This document shows positions 54,067 to 63,117 of a stretch of 64,000 nucleotides of DNA, piece after piece; positions within the stretch are counted from its first letter, which is position 1, and every line of letters starts with the position of its first letter. Origin of the DNA: Verrucomicrobiaceae bacterium (GTDB taxonomy: Bacteria > Verrucomicrobiota > Verrucomicrobiia > Verrucomicrobiales > Verrucomicrobiaceae); assembly GCA_947466075.1 (NCBI GenBank), contig CANIBP010000014.1, positions 38,354 through 102,353 on the forward strand, written 5' to 3'. The notes below the pieces were generated by a model. The model was not told where the DNA came from and did no database searches. It saw nothing but the letters and a program-made list of their open reading frames with translations. A program made the position numbers and the translations under genes.

Positions 54067-55164
54067 ATGGCAATTCTCTCCGAAGGCCAAAACATTCGCG
54101 ATACCTACGAGGTCGAAAGATTTCTGGGCGAAGGTGCCTTTGCGGAGGTTTTCCGCGTGCGGCACCGCTTTCTGGGAAGACAGGCGATGAAAGTGTTCAA
54201 GGGCGCTGGTATGACCTTGCCCGACATTGAGGACATGCTCGGGGAGGCGATCATGCTGTCGAAGATCGGCCATCCAAATATCGTTCGTGTGTTCGATGCC
54301 AATACCGTTGAAACTCCCAAGGGACTTTATGGCTACTTCACCATGGAAAACGTTCCGGGCGGTAGCCTGGATAAATTCTGGCAATCGCATGGTACGGAAT
54401 TTGTCCCGTTGGCAACAACGGTCGATATAATCAAGCAGGTTTGTCGTGGGCTTTCGGTGGCTCACCGTGAACAACCGCCCATTGTGCATCGCGACATCAA
54501 GCCACAGAACATACTGGTCGGTTACGAGACGGATGGATTGCGAGCGCGTGTCAGCGACTTTGGCTTGGCGAAGCGGGTCAATCCACTAACTCTGCTTGCG
54601 ACTGCCGCTGGCACGATCAGTTTTAAACCGCCAGAGGCGTTTACAGAAAGCAAAGGTGACTCTTGTGCTGCCGATGTCTGGGCCATCGGCACCACGCTCT
54701 ACCTGCTGCTCACCGACCAGTTGCCCTACAAGTACCCTACAGATCTGGGATGGGGCAGCAAAGACCTGTTCAAAGAAGAGATTCGCCCAGCTTCGGAATT
54801 GAATGCCGATGTGAATGCCGCTTTGGATGCCATCATCACGCGATCATTGAGCTTCAGGCCGGCGGACAGATTTCAAAATGCCATGGAAATGCTTGATGCG
54901 TTGGAGCGCTGGAGGCCGGGGCATGGCACCGCTTCTTCCAAACAACTTGCAGCCGATGTGTCCAAAGCCGCATTGGGCACCGCTCACTCATCACCCAATC
55001 AGGTGATGGCAGAGCAGATGGCCCTTCAGTCCATTGAACTCAAAAAGCAGGGGCGTCTCTCAGCTGCGGCAGATGTGATGGAGGAAGCCTTCAACAAGTG
55101 GCCTGATCTTCGTCAAAAATACGCCCCGCAAGTGCGTCTCTGGCGGTGCGGCATTTCCATGTAA
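54067..55164 (+). CDS. Serine/threonine protein kinase (Hanks type)
   Basis: 365 residues. All kinase motifs are present: Gly loop LGEGAFAEV (residues about 20-28), Lys in AMKVFK, Glu in the alpha-C helix, catalytic loop HRDIKPQN (about 141-148), DFGLA (about 164-168) and a PPEA in place of APE. The domain ends at about residue 285. The C-terminal 80 residues form helices resembling TPR (KQGRLSAAADVMEEAF). No membrane segment, unlike many bacterial kinases. It starts 6 bases after the GYF gene, so the membrane protein may act as its anchor or sensor. Confidence 0.93.
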   Translation: MAILSEGQNIRDTYEVERFLGEGAFAEVFRVRHRFLGRQAMKVFKGAGMTLPDIEDMLGEAIMLSKIGHPNIVRVFDANTVETPKGLYGYFTMENVPGGSLDKFWQSHGTEFVPLATTVDIIKQVCRGLSVAHREQPPIVHRDIKPQNILVGYETDGLRARVSDFGLAKRVNPLTLLATAAGTISFKPPEAFTESKGDSCAADVWAIGTTLYLLLTDQLPYKYPTDLGWGSKDLFKEEIRPASELNADVNAALDAIITRSLSFRPADRFQNAMEMLDALERWRPGHGTASSKQLAADVSKAALGTAHSSPNQVMAEQMALQSIELKKQGRLSAAADVMEEAFNKWPDLRQKYAPQVRLWRCGISM

Positions 55165-55174
55165 GTCCAATTTT

Positions 55175-57241
55175 ATGAGTCAGCCCACAGGAACAAATGA
55201 ATGCGCACCCCTTTTGGAGGCTTGCACACTCGAACTGTACCAGAAGAACATTTTCCGAATCACCGGGTTGCCAGTCGATGCCACCCCCAAAGAGGTTGCT
55301 AAGCAGGCTCAAAGATTACAGATGATGATGGAGGAGGGCATGGAAGGAACTGCGGCCGGTGCCAAAGCCGCTTTCCCTTTGGCCCCACCACCGACCACTG
55401 AGCAGATACGTGATGCCTTGGCGCGGATGAAGGAACCTGAGCATCGACTGGTGGATGAATTCTTTTGGTATTGGCCCGAAAAGTTTGGCTCCAGCAAGGA
55501 AGACATCTCCATTCAAGCTTTACTCGCCGGAGACGCACAGAAGGCCATCGAGGTTTGGGGGGAACGAGAAAGTGAGGGGTCTTTCGCAGCTCAGCATAAT
55601 CTAGCCATCATGTTTCACATGTTTGCGGTCGATTGGACCAATCACCATGTGGCATATGAACTTGACGCTGGACGCGATGAGACAATCATGAGCTACTGGC
55701 GTGATTCCTTCGAGCGCTGGGAGGCGTTGGTCGATTCGGATGAACTCTGGGAAGTGCTCAAAGATCGAGTACGCTCTCTCGAAGATGAGGCGCTGACCAC
55801 GGGATTTGTGCGCAGAATGCGTCGGCTGCTCCCACAAGCATTGGATCGGGTCAATGCTGAGGCTGCTCTAAAGTTTGCGGAGCAGGGCCGAATGGATTGG
55901 GCAAAATTCCATGTGGACTTCATGCGGCAGACCAACCAGGGACAAGATGACGTGGAAAGCACAGCAGAACTGGTGTTGACACCCATACGAAAACGAGTTG
56001 ATCAACAACTAAAGTCAGCTCAAACGCAGTCTGAAAGAAAACCCGATCAAGGCACGCAACTCGCCTCTGATCTCATGATCGCGTCAACACCTCTGATGGG
56101 TATTTATGATCTCTTTCATGGCGATGAAGCACACCAACGAAATGATCTTTTCGACAGTGTTGCGGAGACTGTGGCAAATTTGCTGGTCGCACATCAAAAG
56201 GCTACAGGAGACAATCAAACCTTTGTGGAATTGTTGAAACAGGCCCTCCAGTTCGCCTCCGGCATGCACATTCGAGAGCGCTTGATGAGAAATATCGCGA
56301 TTGGCGAGAACAACCTTGCTGGTGAGCAACTTGAGCCAATCTTCAACTCTCTTCGCACAATCAAAGAAAGCTCTCTCGGTCCGGCACAAAAACTACAGCA
56401 AGTTCAGCGAACAATCATGACGCAACTGCCGTCATGGGCGTCAACCCTGGGGCCAAGCTCCGAGACTTACAACAATCTTGTCAATACTGTTGCCATCACT
56501 TTGCGCGAAATATCAATCGCGGCTCATAACGATGGAAGCGATTCAGCAACGGCGGCGGCAGCCATCAATTTGGCATTAAAATTAGCAACCGATCCCGATC
56601 TCAAAAAGCGTATGATGGATGATCGGAGCACGCTAGAGAAGATTTTTAACGAGCAAAAGCAGTGGGATAGAACGATCAAAATTAGATCCGATGAGTTTGA
56701 GGTGACTCAGAGTTTTGTGCGCTACAACGGAACTCAAATTGCCGCCGCAAACATTACCGGGCTTCGGTTCGGAATTTTTACCCAGGTCGTAAATGGGATT
56801 GCAAGCACATCATATTTAATTGGCGTTCGCGGGCGAGATGATTCGATTTCGGTAGAATGTAAGCGGTTTTTTCGGAGTGACGCGCAGGCCCAAGCAGACT
56901 TCACTTCAATACTCGAATCTCTGTATCATCAAATTCTCCCGAATTACGTAACGATGCTTGCAGAATATATCACGTCAGGAAAGCGAACGGTTCAAGTTGG
57001 ACCCCTGTTGCTTACAAAGACCGGTGTGAGTTGCGAAACGGGTTCGTTGTGGTGGAAAAAAGAACTTCTAATTCCTTATCGGAACTTTGGCTTCAATGAT
57101 TACCAAGGGCATGTCCATGTATCTGCTGAACACCCTGAGAAAATTCATTTTGCACTGAGTCGCAGAGACGTTTGGAATGCCGTAATCATTGAAAAGTTAG
57201 TTGAAATTATAAATCTTATCCAAGCTGGTGGCACCAAATAA
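55175..57241 (+). CDS. J-like domain protein with long helical region and C-terminal PH-like domain
   Basis: 688 residues. The N terminus (about 18-95) resembles a J domain used by large J-type proteins: KNIFRITGLPVDATPKEV opens it and ARMKEPEHRLVDEFFWYWP closes it, but the HPD motif is absent; that position reads FPLAPPPTTEQ. A long alpha-helical body follows (about 100-490). The last 180 residues (EFEVTQSFVRYNGTQI, then YLIGVRGRDD) are beta-rich and look PH-like. It may be a partner for the Hsp70 three genes down. Codon use is A/T-richer than the core genome. Confidence 0.65.
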   Translation: MSQPTGTNECAPLLEACTLELYQKNIFRITGLPVDATPKEVAKQAQRLQMMMEEGMEGTAAGAKAAFPLAPPPTTEQIRDALARMKEPEHRLVDEFFWYWPEKFGSSKEDISIQALLAGDAQKAIEVWGERESEGSFAAQHNLAIMFHMFAVDWTNHHVAYELDAGRDETIMSYWRDSFERWEALVDSDELWEVLKDRVRSLEDEALTTGFVRRMRRLLPQALDRVNAEAALKFAEQGRMDWAKFHVDFMRQTNQGQDDVESTAELVLTPIRKRVDQQLKSAQTQSERKPDQGTQLASDLMIASTPLMGIYDLFHGDEAHQRNDLFDSVAETVANLLVAHQKATGDNQTFVELLKQALQFASGMHIRERLMRNIAIGENNLAGEQLEPIFNSLRTIKESSLGPAQKLQQVQRTIMTQLPSWASTLGPSSETYNNLVNTVAITLREISIAAHNDGSDSATAAAAINLALKLATDPDLKKRMMDDRSTLEKIFNEQKQWDRTIKIRSDEFEVTQSFVRYNGTQIAAANITGLRFGIFTQVVNGIASTSYLIGVRGRDDSISVECKRFFRSDAQAQADFTSILESLYHQILPNYVTMLAEYITSGKRTVQVGPLLLTKTGVSCETGSLWWKKELLIPYRNFGFNDYQGHVHVSAEHPEKIHFALSRRDVWNAVIIEKLVEIINLIQAGGTK

Positions 57242-57261
57242 ACTCAAACTACCATTCCACT

Positions 57262-57753
57262 ATGAACGTCCCTGATTCGCTCTCAATACCGCAGGTTCAA
57301 ATGCCTGATCCCCGTCAATTTGCGAATGATCTGATTCAGGCGGCGGTTGCAGCCACGAATTCCAATCGAAAAGATCCAAGCAGCGATCTCAATGAACAGG
57401 GCCTTGTGAAAGCTTTGATAGCTGTCGCTAACCAAAGTTGGCGTATGGGTAGCGCCTTGATTGATGCTGAAACATCAGAGCCGAAAGCAAACCTTACACC
57501 CCAAGACATACGTAAACTTTCCAACGCCTTGGACGCAATACGTGAATGCATTCAAGGACTTGGTCTCAAGGTGATTGATCGAACAGGTGAAGCCTTTGAT
57601 TCGGGTTTGCCCGATCAGGTGGTGACTGAAGAACCTCAAGAAGCCATTAGCAAAGAACGGATCATTCGCACGATTAGACCCACCATCATGTGGAACCAGA
57701 CGATGGTTCAACGGGGCGAGATCGACATTGCCGTACCAACATCCAAGAAATAA
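57262..57753 (+). CDS. GrpE-like nucleotide exchange factor (putative)
   Basis: 163 residues. The N-terminal 75 residues are helical. The C-terminal half follows the GrpE beta-wing pattern: LGLKVIDRTGEAFDSGLPDQVV corresponds to the GV..I...GE.FDP..HEAV signature, and IRTIRPTIMWNQTMVQRGEIDI to the terminal G....R.LR.A.V.V stretch. The first part is much shorter than the GrpE coiled coil. Its position right before an Hsp70 gene supports the call. Similarity is by eye and not certain. Confidence 0.55.
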   Translation: MNVPDSLSIPQVQMPDPRQFANDLIQAAVAATNSNRKDPSSDLNEQGLVKALIAVANQSWRMGSALIDAETSEPKANLTPQDIRKLSNALDAIRECIQGLGLKVIDRTGEAFDSGLPDQVVTEEPQEAISKERIIRTIRPTIMWNQTMVQRGEIDIAVPTSKK

Positions 57754-57766
57754 CAATCATAACAGC

Positions 57767-60256
57767 ATGAGCAGAAGCACCATTGACTTTGGAATTGATC
57801 TTGGAACTACGAATAGCGCCATCGCTGTTCTGAACGGAATTGAACCTCAGATCATCAAGAATTCGGACGACCAAGATGTAACCCCTTCAGCGGTTTTTAT
57901 CAACAAACAGGGGCTGGCATTTGTTGGAACGAGGGCGAAAAATGCGTTGGCCAGCGAGCGCAATCATGGAGATGCTTATGTCGAGTTTAAACGACAGATG
58001 GGGACGCCTCACCTTTATGATTTTGCTTCAAGCGGGCAGCGCAGAAAACCAGAAGAATTGTCTGCTGAAGTATTGAAAGCGATGCGTGCCTCTGGTGAGG
58101 CTAAGACCGGAGAGGTGATTCAGTCAGCGGTGATCACGGTGCCTGCGGCGTTCGAACTGCACCAATGTGATGCCACTCGACGTGCTGCTGAGTTGGCTGG
58201 TTTCACTGCAAGTCCGCTTCTCACCGAGCCAGTAGCCGCAGCTCTGGCTTACGGCTTCCAGATCGATTCTGAGAAGGCGTATTGGCTGGTTTATGATTTT
58301 GGTGGAGGGACTTTTGACGCCGCCTTGATCAAGGCGAATGAAGGGATGATCAATGTGGTGCATCATGGTGGCGACAATTTTCTTGGTGGCTCCGATATTG
58401 ATTGGTCCGTGGTGGAAAAACTTGTTATCCCGCAGCTCACAAAAAACTTCAACCTGCCGGGCTTTGCTCGTGGATCAGAGCGTTGGGGGACAGAGATGAA
58501 GCGCCTCAAGCACGCGGTTGAGACGGCGCGCATCGAGCTTTCCATCAAGGACAAGACAACTTTGAGTGGAGGGATCGCCTTTGAAGATGCCACGGGAAAC
58601 ACCATCGAATGCGATGAGATTGTGCTGAGCCGTAACGATATTATTGCTGTTGCTGAACCAATCATTATGCGGTCAGTAGAAATTTGTTGTCGAGTGCTCA
58701 AGGAAAAAAATCTTAGCACGCAGGCCGTGCAAAAAGTGATTGTGGTAGGGGGGCCAACCAAGGCCCCCTACTTCCGAGAAATGCTCAACGCAGGCTTGGG
58801 CATCCCCATCGACTTTAGCCAAGATCCGTTGACTGTAGTTGCTCGCGGAGCTGCTGTTTTCGCAGGCACTCAAAAAGTGGACTCAAAACTACAGAAGAAA
58901 GCGGCGGCAGGAGAATTTCAGGTCAATATTTCAGATAGTTACAAGCCGGTGGGGCACGAAATTGATCCCTTGATCGCCGGCAAAGTGATGAATCCAACTG
59001 GAGAACCTATAGTTGGATTCACGCTTGAGTTTGTTAATCGCGATACCAAGTGGCGCAGTGGACAAATTCCGCTGAACGCAGAGGGTGCTTTTATGGCAAA
59101 TTTGCTGGCTGAGAAGGGTTCGCGAAACACGTTTCACATCGAAATTGCAGACCGCCACGGCACGATACAAAAAGCCGTGCCTGACCATGTAGTTTACACG
59201 ATTGGAGCCGTGATCGAAGAGCAGCCATTACTCAAATCCATCGGCTTAGGTCTTGCGGATGGAACCGTTGAGTGGTTTTTCAAGGCTGGTTCTGGTCTTC
59301 CGCAGAAAAAACGAGGAGGAAAAGCATACAGGACCACGATTGCCTTGAAAACAGGACAACCAGGCGAGCCAGTTCGCATTCCAGTTTTTGAAGGTGAGAA
59401 TGAACTTGCGATGCGAAATCGGGAAGTTGGAGCACTAGAGATTGATTCGTCAATGGTGCGTCGCGACCTCCTGGCAGGGGCAGAGGTCGAAGTGACACTG
59501 AAAGTCACTGAATCCCGAACAATTAAACTGGAAGCCTATTTTCCGCTCTTGGACGAAGAATTCAAAAAGGATCTGAAGATCGAAAAGCAGGAGGCTGATG
59601 CGACGTTGATTGCTGCAACGCTGAGGGAAGAGAAGGCGAGGCTCGAAGAGCTTAAACAAAAAGCCGAACAAGCTGGAGATGCGGCCGTCCTCGATGAGTT
59701 AGAGAAACTGGAATCTGATCGGGAACTTGTTGATGCCGTGCGCGCAGCCAAAGGAGATCCTGCAGCCGCAGAGAAGGCGCAAAAGAGGCTTTTGGATCTG
59801 CAGCTTCAACTCGATGCTGCACAGGAAAAGTTGAAATGGCCCACGCTTATCGCGGAAGCCAAGGAGCTTCAGGGAGAGCTTCAAGAACTGGCCTCAAGAC
59901 ATGGAAATAGCGGCCAGAAAGACAAAGCAGAGGACTGGTCTGATGCTGTGGAATCAATCATCGCGAAGAAACAGACAGATCGGCTAGCGAAAAAAATTGA
60001 GGAGGGCCATTCCATTTATGCACAAATTCTATTTTCAATCCCTGCTTACTGGGTGGGCCAGTTTCAACGTATGGAAGGTGAGAAGCACAAATTTAGGGAC
60101 TCAGATGCAGCAGAACGTTTGTTTGAGCGTGGTAGGAGCTATCTCCAGCAAAACAATGTGGAGGGACTTACCGATGTTGTGAGGAAACTTTGGAATCTCC
60201 TTCCCAAAGATGAAGCCGAGAAAGCACAAAGCGGAATTGGGTCAACCATTCTCTGA
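57767..60256 (+). CDS. Hsp70 (DnaK-like) chaperone with extended substrate-binding part
   Basis: 829 residues from ATG 57767, about 190 longer than standard DnaK. The ATPase domain (about 1-385) is intact: GIDLGTTNSAIAVL, ITVPAAFELHQCDAT, VYDFGGGTFDAALI and VIVVGGPTKAPYFREML. After it comes an extra beta domain at about 400-470 (PTGEPIVGFTLEFVNRD), then a DnaK-like substrate-binding beta sandwich (about 485-600, PQKKRGGKAY, VFEGENELA). A long Lys/Glu/Ala coiled coil and helical lid follow (about 605-829). It lacks the EEVD-like acidic end of DnaK. The inserted domain may bind a special client. Confidence 0.93.
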   Translation: MSRSTIDFGIDLGTTNSAIAVLNGIEPQIIKNSDDQDVTPSAVFINKQGLAFVGTRAKNALASERNHGDAYVEFKRQMGTPHLYDFASSGQRRKPEELSAEVLKAMRASGEAKTGEVIQSAVITVPAAFELHQCDATRRAAELAGFTASPLLTEPVAAALAYGFQIDSEKAYWLVYDFGGGTFDAALIKANEGMINVVHHGGDNFLGGSDIDWSVVEKLVIPQLTKNFNLPGFARGSERWGTEMKRLKHAVETARIELSIKDKTTLSGGIAFEDATGNTIECDEIVLSRNDIIAVAEPIIMRSVEICCRVLKEKNLSTQAVQKVIVVGGPTKAPYFREMLNAGLGIPIDFSQDPLTVVARGAAVFAGTQKVDSKLQKKAAAGEFQVNISDSYKPVGHEIDPLIAGKVMNPTGEPIVGFTLEFVNRDTKWRSGQIPLNAEGAFMANLLAEKGSRNTFHIEIADRHGTIQKAVPDHVVYTIGAVIEEQPLLKSIGLGLADGTVEWFFKAGSGLPQKKRGGKAYRTTIALKTGQPGEPVRIPVFEGENELAMRNREVGALEIDSSMVRRDLLAGAEVEVTLKVTESRTIKLEAYFPLLDEEFKKDLKIEKQEADATLIAATLREEKARLEELKQKAEQAGDAAVLDELEKLESDRELVDAVRAAKGDPAAAEKAQKRLLDLQLQLDAAQEKLKWPTLIAEAKELQGELQELASRHGNSGQKDKAEDWSDAVESIIAKKQTDRLAKKIEEGHSIYAQILFSIPAYWVGQFQRMEGEKHKFRDSDAAERLFERGRSYLQQNNVEGLTDVVRKLWNLLPKDEAEKAQSGIGSTIL

Positions 60257-60264
60257 TTTCGACC

Positions 60265-60684
60265 ATGTCGAGTTTGCCAGACCAGCCCCAAACCGCGGTC
60301 AGCCGCATCGTAGAGCGTTTTGAGGACCGTCTGCGAATCGCACGTGCTATGGAGATGGCTTCAAGCAAACGCCTGCTGGAAGCTGAGGCGCTATTGTGTC
60401 CCGGAGGCATGATGCCACAATCAGCGGACGGGCTGGACCTCCTGGCTCGAATCTATGTGCAACAGGGGCGTTTTGATCTTGCGAGGCGGCGTTGGGAGGA
60501 AGCTTTGAAGTTGGGTGGACGCCTAGTTGAATTTGAGAATTGTCTCAAAGTTCTCGATGCTTACACAGGGCAGGTTTTTCGACGCCGTCTAATGATCTGG
60601 AAAATCACGCTGGTCTTATTGATAGCAACGCTGCTGATCTGTGTAGGAGTTCATCTAAATCTTCTGTCTGCTCAGCCAAAGTGA
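60265..60684 (+). CDS. Small TPR-like, C-terminally membrane-anchored protein
   Basis: 139 residues. A helical N-terminal part includes one repeat (GLDLLARIYVQQGRFDLARRRW). One membrane helix near the C terminus (IWKITLVLLIATLLICVGV, about 110-130) leaves only a few residues outside. Tail-anchored topology would hold it at the membrane with the bulk in the cytoplasm. It lies between Hsp70 and Hsp100 genes and may tether them. No family recognised. Confidence 0.7.
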   Translation: MSSLPDQPQTAVSRIVERFEDRLRIARAMEMASSKRLLEAEALLCPGGMMPQSADGLDLLARIYVQQGRFDLARRRWEEALKLGGRLVEFENCLKVLDAYTGQVFRRRLMIWKITLVLLIATLLICVGVHLNLLSAQPK

Positions 60685-60693
60685 TCGACTGCC

Positions 60694-63108
60694 ATGAGTT
60701 CCAAATCGCTACGCCATTCCGACTCCCTACTGATTGCTTGGCGGTTGGCTGAGCTTGAGGCGGCTAACCTTCACTGTGCCGAGTTGGAGCCTGAACACTA
60801 TTTTCTGGCTCTTCTCAAACTGGTGGAATTGGATGTGGCAGCCATCCTGGCCGAGAACACGACGCTCTCCGATCAGCTTATCCAACAGGAAGTTTGTTCA
60901 GTCCTAAAATTAGCTTCCTGCCTTGCAACGGCGGGTTTGGAAACAACTCAAATCAGGCGTCGATTGCGAAGGGCTCTCCCTCGTGGTTCCAAGTCAGAGA
61001 AGGTGGACACACATCTCAGGCGGAGTGGACTTTCGCGGGAGGTCTTTGCCGAAGCCGATCAGGTGGCGGCACAAACGACGTGTGAAATGATCGAGCCACT
61101 GCACCTGCTTGCTGGCATTGTGATGGTTTCCGGTCCCTGGCTGCTGAGCGTTTTGGATCAAGCGGGTATTGCGGCGGGAGATTTCTCCGAAGCGGTGCTG
61201 ACTGCACTGCAAGGAGCTGCGGTGGAACAGGCAGGCCCCAGCGAAGCAAAGCCTCCACAAGCACATCACCAGCCAGACAAACAACTGAACAAGCGAAAGC
61301 CTGCGAACAATCTGGTGGATAGACTGGGGCGCGACCTGACTGCACTAGCTCGGCAGGGAGAACTATCGCCGGTGATTGGTAGAAAGGAGGAGATGCGCTC
61401 TCTGATTCAGACGCTGCTACGGAGCCGGAAAAACAATGCCATTCTCATCGGTGAAGCTGGAGTGGGAAAGACAGGGGTCGTCGAAGGTCTGGCCCAACGA
61501 ATTGCCAAGGGGGAGGTGCCTCCCGAGTTTGCTAGAAAGCGCATCATCGAGATTTCGATGGGGAGCCTTGTTGCCGGAACCAATCTGAGGGGTGACATGG
61601 AGGCACGCCTGCAAGTCCTGATTGCTGAGGCGAAACGTGATCCTGATCTAATCCTCTTTATCGACGAAATCCACCTGATGGCTGGAGCTGGGCAGGGATC
61701 TGGGGCCATGGATGCTGCCAATTTGCTGAAGCCAGCCCTAGCCCGTGGCGAAGTGTGTGTCATTGGAGCGACAACAACGCAGGAATATCGCAAGCATATT
61801 GAAGTTGATCCTGCTCTAGCGCGGCGGTTTGAAGTGATTGAAGTCTTGGAGCCAGATCGCACCGAAACGATTGCCATCCTCCAAGGATTAAGATCCAACA
61901 TAGAAGCCCATCACGGTGTTAAAATTGAAGATGGGGCAATGGATGCGGCGGTGGATTTGACCGTGCGCTATCTTCCCGCGCATCGTTTGCCAGACAAGGC
62001 AATTGATGTCTTGGATCAGGCCTGCGCCCAAGCCAGGCTACGGTCATTGTCAGGTGATTTTAGAGCGCTGTTTAAAGCTGGACTTTCAATCACACGGAAG
62101 GATGTGGCTGCTGCTGTGGCGCACCGTTGCAAGGTGCCAGTGGGTGAACTGACCGAAGACGATTCGGCACGACTGCTGCGGCTGGAAGCCGATCTCGAAA
62201 AGCGGGTGAAGGGGCAACGTCGAGCCATTGAGGCGGTGAGCGAGGCGATTCGTCTGGCGCGGTCTGGCCTCAAGCAAGGAGGAAGACCCATCGGAGTGTT
62301 TTTGTTTGCTGGCCCCAGTGGCACAGGAAAGACTGAGCTCGCCAAGGCACTGGCCGAATGTTTGTTTGGAAATGAGAAGCAGCTCATTCGGATCGATATG
62401 TCTGAGCTTATGGAGGCGCACAGCGTATCAAAACTGATTGGGGCACCGCCCGGATTCATCGGCCATGACCAAGGCGGACAGCTCACGGAGCAAGTCAGAA
62501 GCCAGCCCTACAGCGTGGTTTTACTGGATGAAGTGGAGAAGGCGCACCCGAAGATTTTGGATATTTTCCTCCAAATTTTCGATAATGGATTCATCACCGA
62601 TTCCCACGGTGTTCGCTGCGATTTTCGTGAGACGATCATCATTCTCACTTCGAACGTTGGAGCCGTCGGGAAAAAGGCTGCAATCGGATTCCAAAAAGAG
62701 GGCAAAGAGGCAGCTCCAGATAAGGAACTCAGCCAAACCATCCTTGCCGAGGCAAGAAAACTTTTTCGCCCAGAATTCATCAACCGTTTAACAGACATCG
62801 TGGCCTTTCAGCCGCTCGGTCACGATGAAGTGAAGCAGGTTCTCGCGTTGACTATCGCTCGCCTAAACGGACGCCTGAAGGACAAAAACATCGTCCTCGA
62901 ACTCACCCCTACAGCAGAAGCCATGCTCATTGCTCAGGGGTATAGCGAGGAATATGGAGCACGTCATCTCGAACGCACAGTGGAACGCTTGATCTCAAAG
63001 CCCCTTGCCGAATTGATCTTGGCCGACAAAGCTGCAGCAGGTTCTCACATATTATGCAATGAGCAGGATGGCCGCATTTTCATGCAGCACTCGGCTGGGT
63101 CCCGATAA
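60694..63108 (+). CDS. Hsp100 AAA+ unfoldase, ClpA/ClpC/ClpB-like
   Basis: 804 residues. A degenerate N-terminal Clp domain (about 1-185) precedes two AAA+ modules. D1: Walker A GEAGVGKT (about 252), Walker B LILFIDEIH (about 319). D2: Walker A GPSGTGKT (about 540), Walker B VVLLDEVEKAHP, sensor 2 GARHLER. The long ClpB middle domain is missing. Pore loops differ from standard: D1 reads AGTNLRG instead of AG.KYRG, D2 reads PPGFIGHDQGG instead of PPGYVGYEEGG. An IGF tripeptide at about residue 663 sits where ClpP-dependent Clp proteins carry their ClpP-docking loop. Confidence 0.93.
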   Translation: MSSKSLRHSDSLLIAWRLAELEAANLHCAELEPEHYFLALLKLVELDVAAILAENTTLSDQLIQQEVCSVLKLASCLATAGLETTQIRRRLRRALPRGSKSEKVDTHLRRSGLSREVFAEADQVAAQTTCEMIEPLHLLAGIVMVSGPWLLSVLDQAGIAAGDFSEAVLTALQGAAVEQAGPSEAKPPQAHHQPDKQLNKRKPANNLVDRLGRDLTALARQGELSPVIGRKEEMRSLIQTLLRSRKNNAILIGEAGVGKTGVVEGLAQRIAKGEVPPEFARKRIIEISMGSLVAGTNLRGDMEARLQVLIAEAKRDPDLILFIDEIHLMAGAGQGSGAMDAANLLKPALARGEVCVIGATTTQEYRKHIEVDPALARRFEVIEVLEPDRTETIAILQGLRSNIEAHHGVKIEDGAMDAAVDLTVRYLPAHRLPDKAIDVLDQACAQARLRSLSGDFRALFKAGLSITRKDVAAAVAHRCKVPVGELTEDDSARLLRLEADLEKRVKGQRRAIEAVSEAIRLARSGLKQGGRPIGVFLFAGPSGTGKTELAKALAECLFGNEKQLIRIDMSELMEAHSVSKLIGAPPGFIGHDQGGQLTEQVRSQPYSVVLLDEVEKAHPKILDIFLQIFDNGFITDSHGVRCDFRETIIILTSNVGAVGKKAAIGFQKEGKEAAPDKELSQTILAEARKLFRPEFINRLTDIVAFQPLGHDEVKQVLALTIARLNGRLKDKNIVLELTPTAEAMLIAQGYSEEYGARHLERTVERLISKPLAELILADKAAAGSHILCNEQDGRIFMQHSAGSR

Positions 63109-63117
63109 CGTCCAAGT

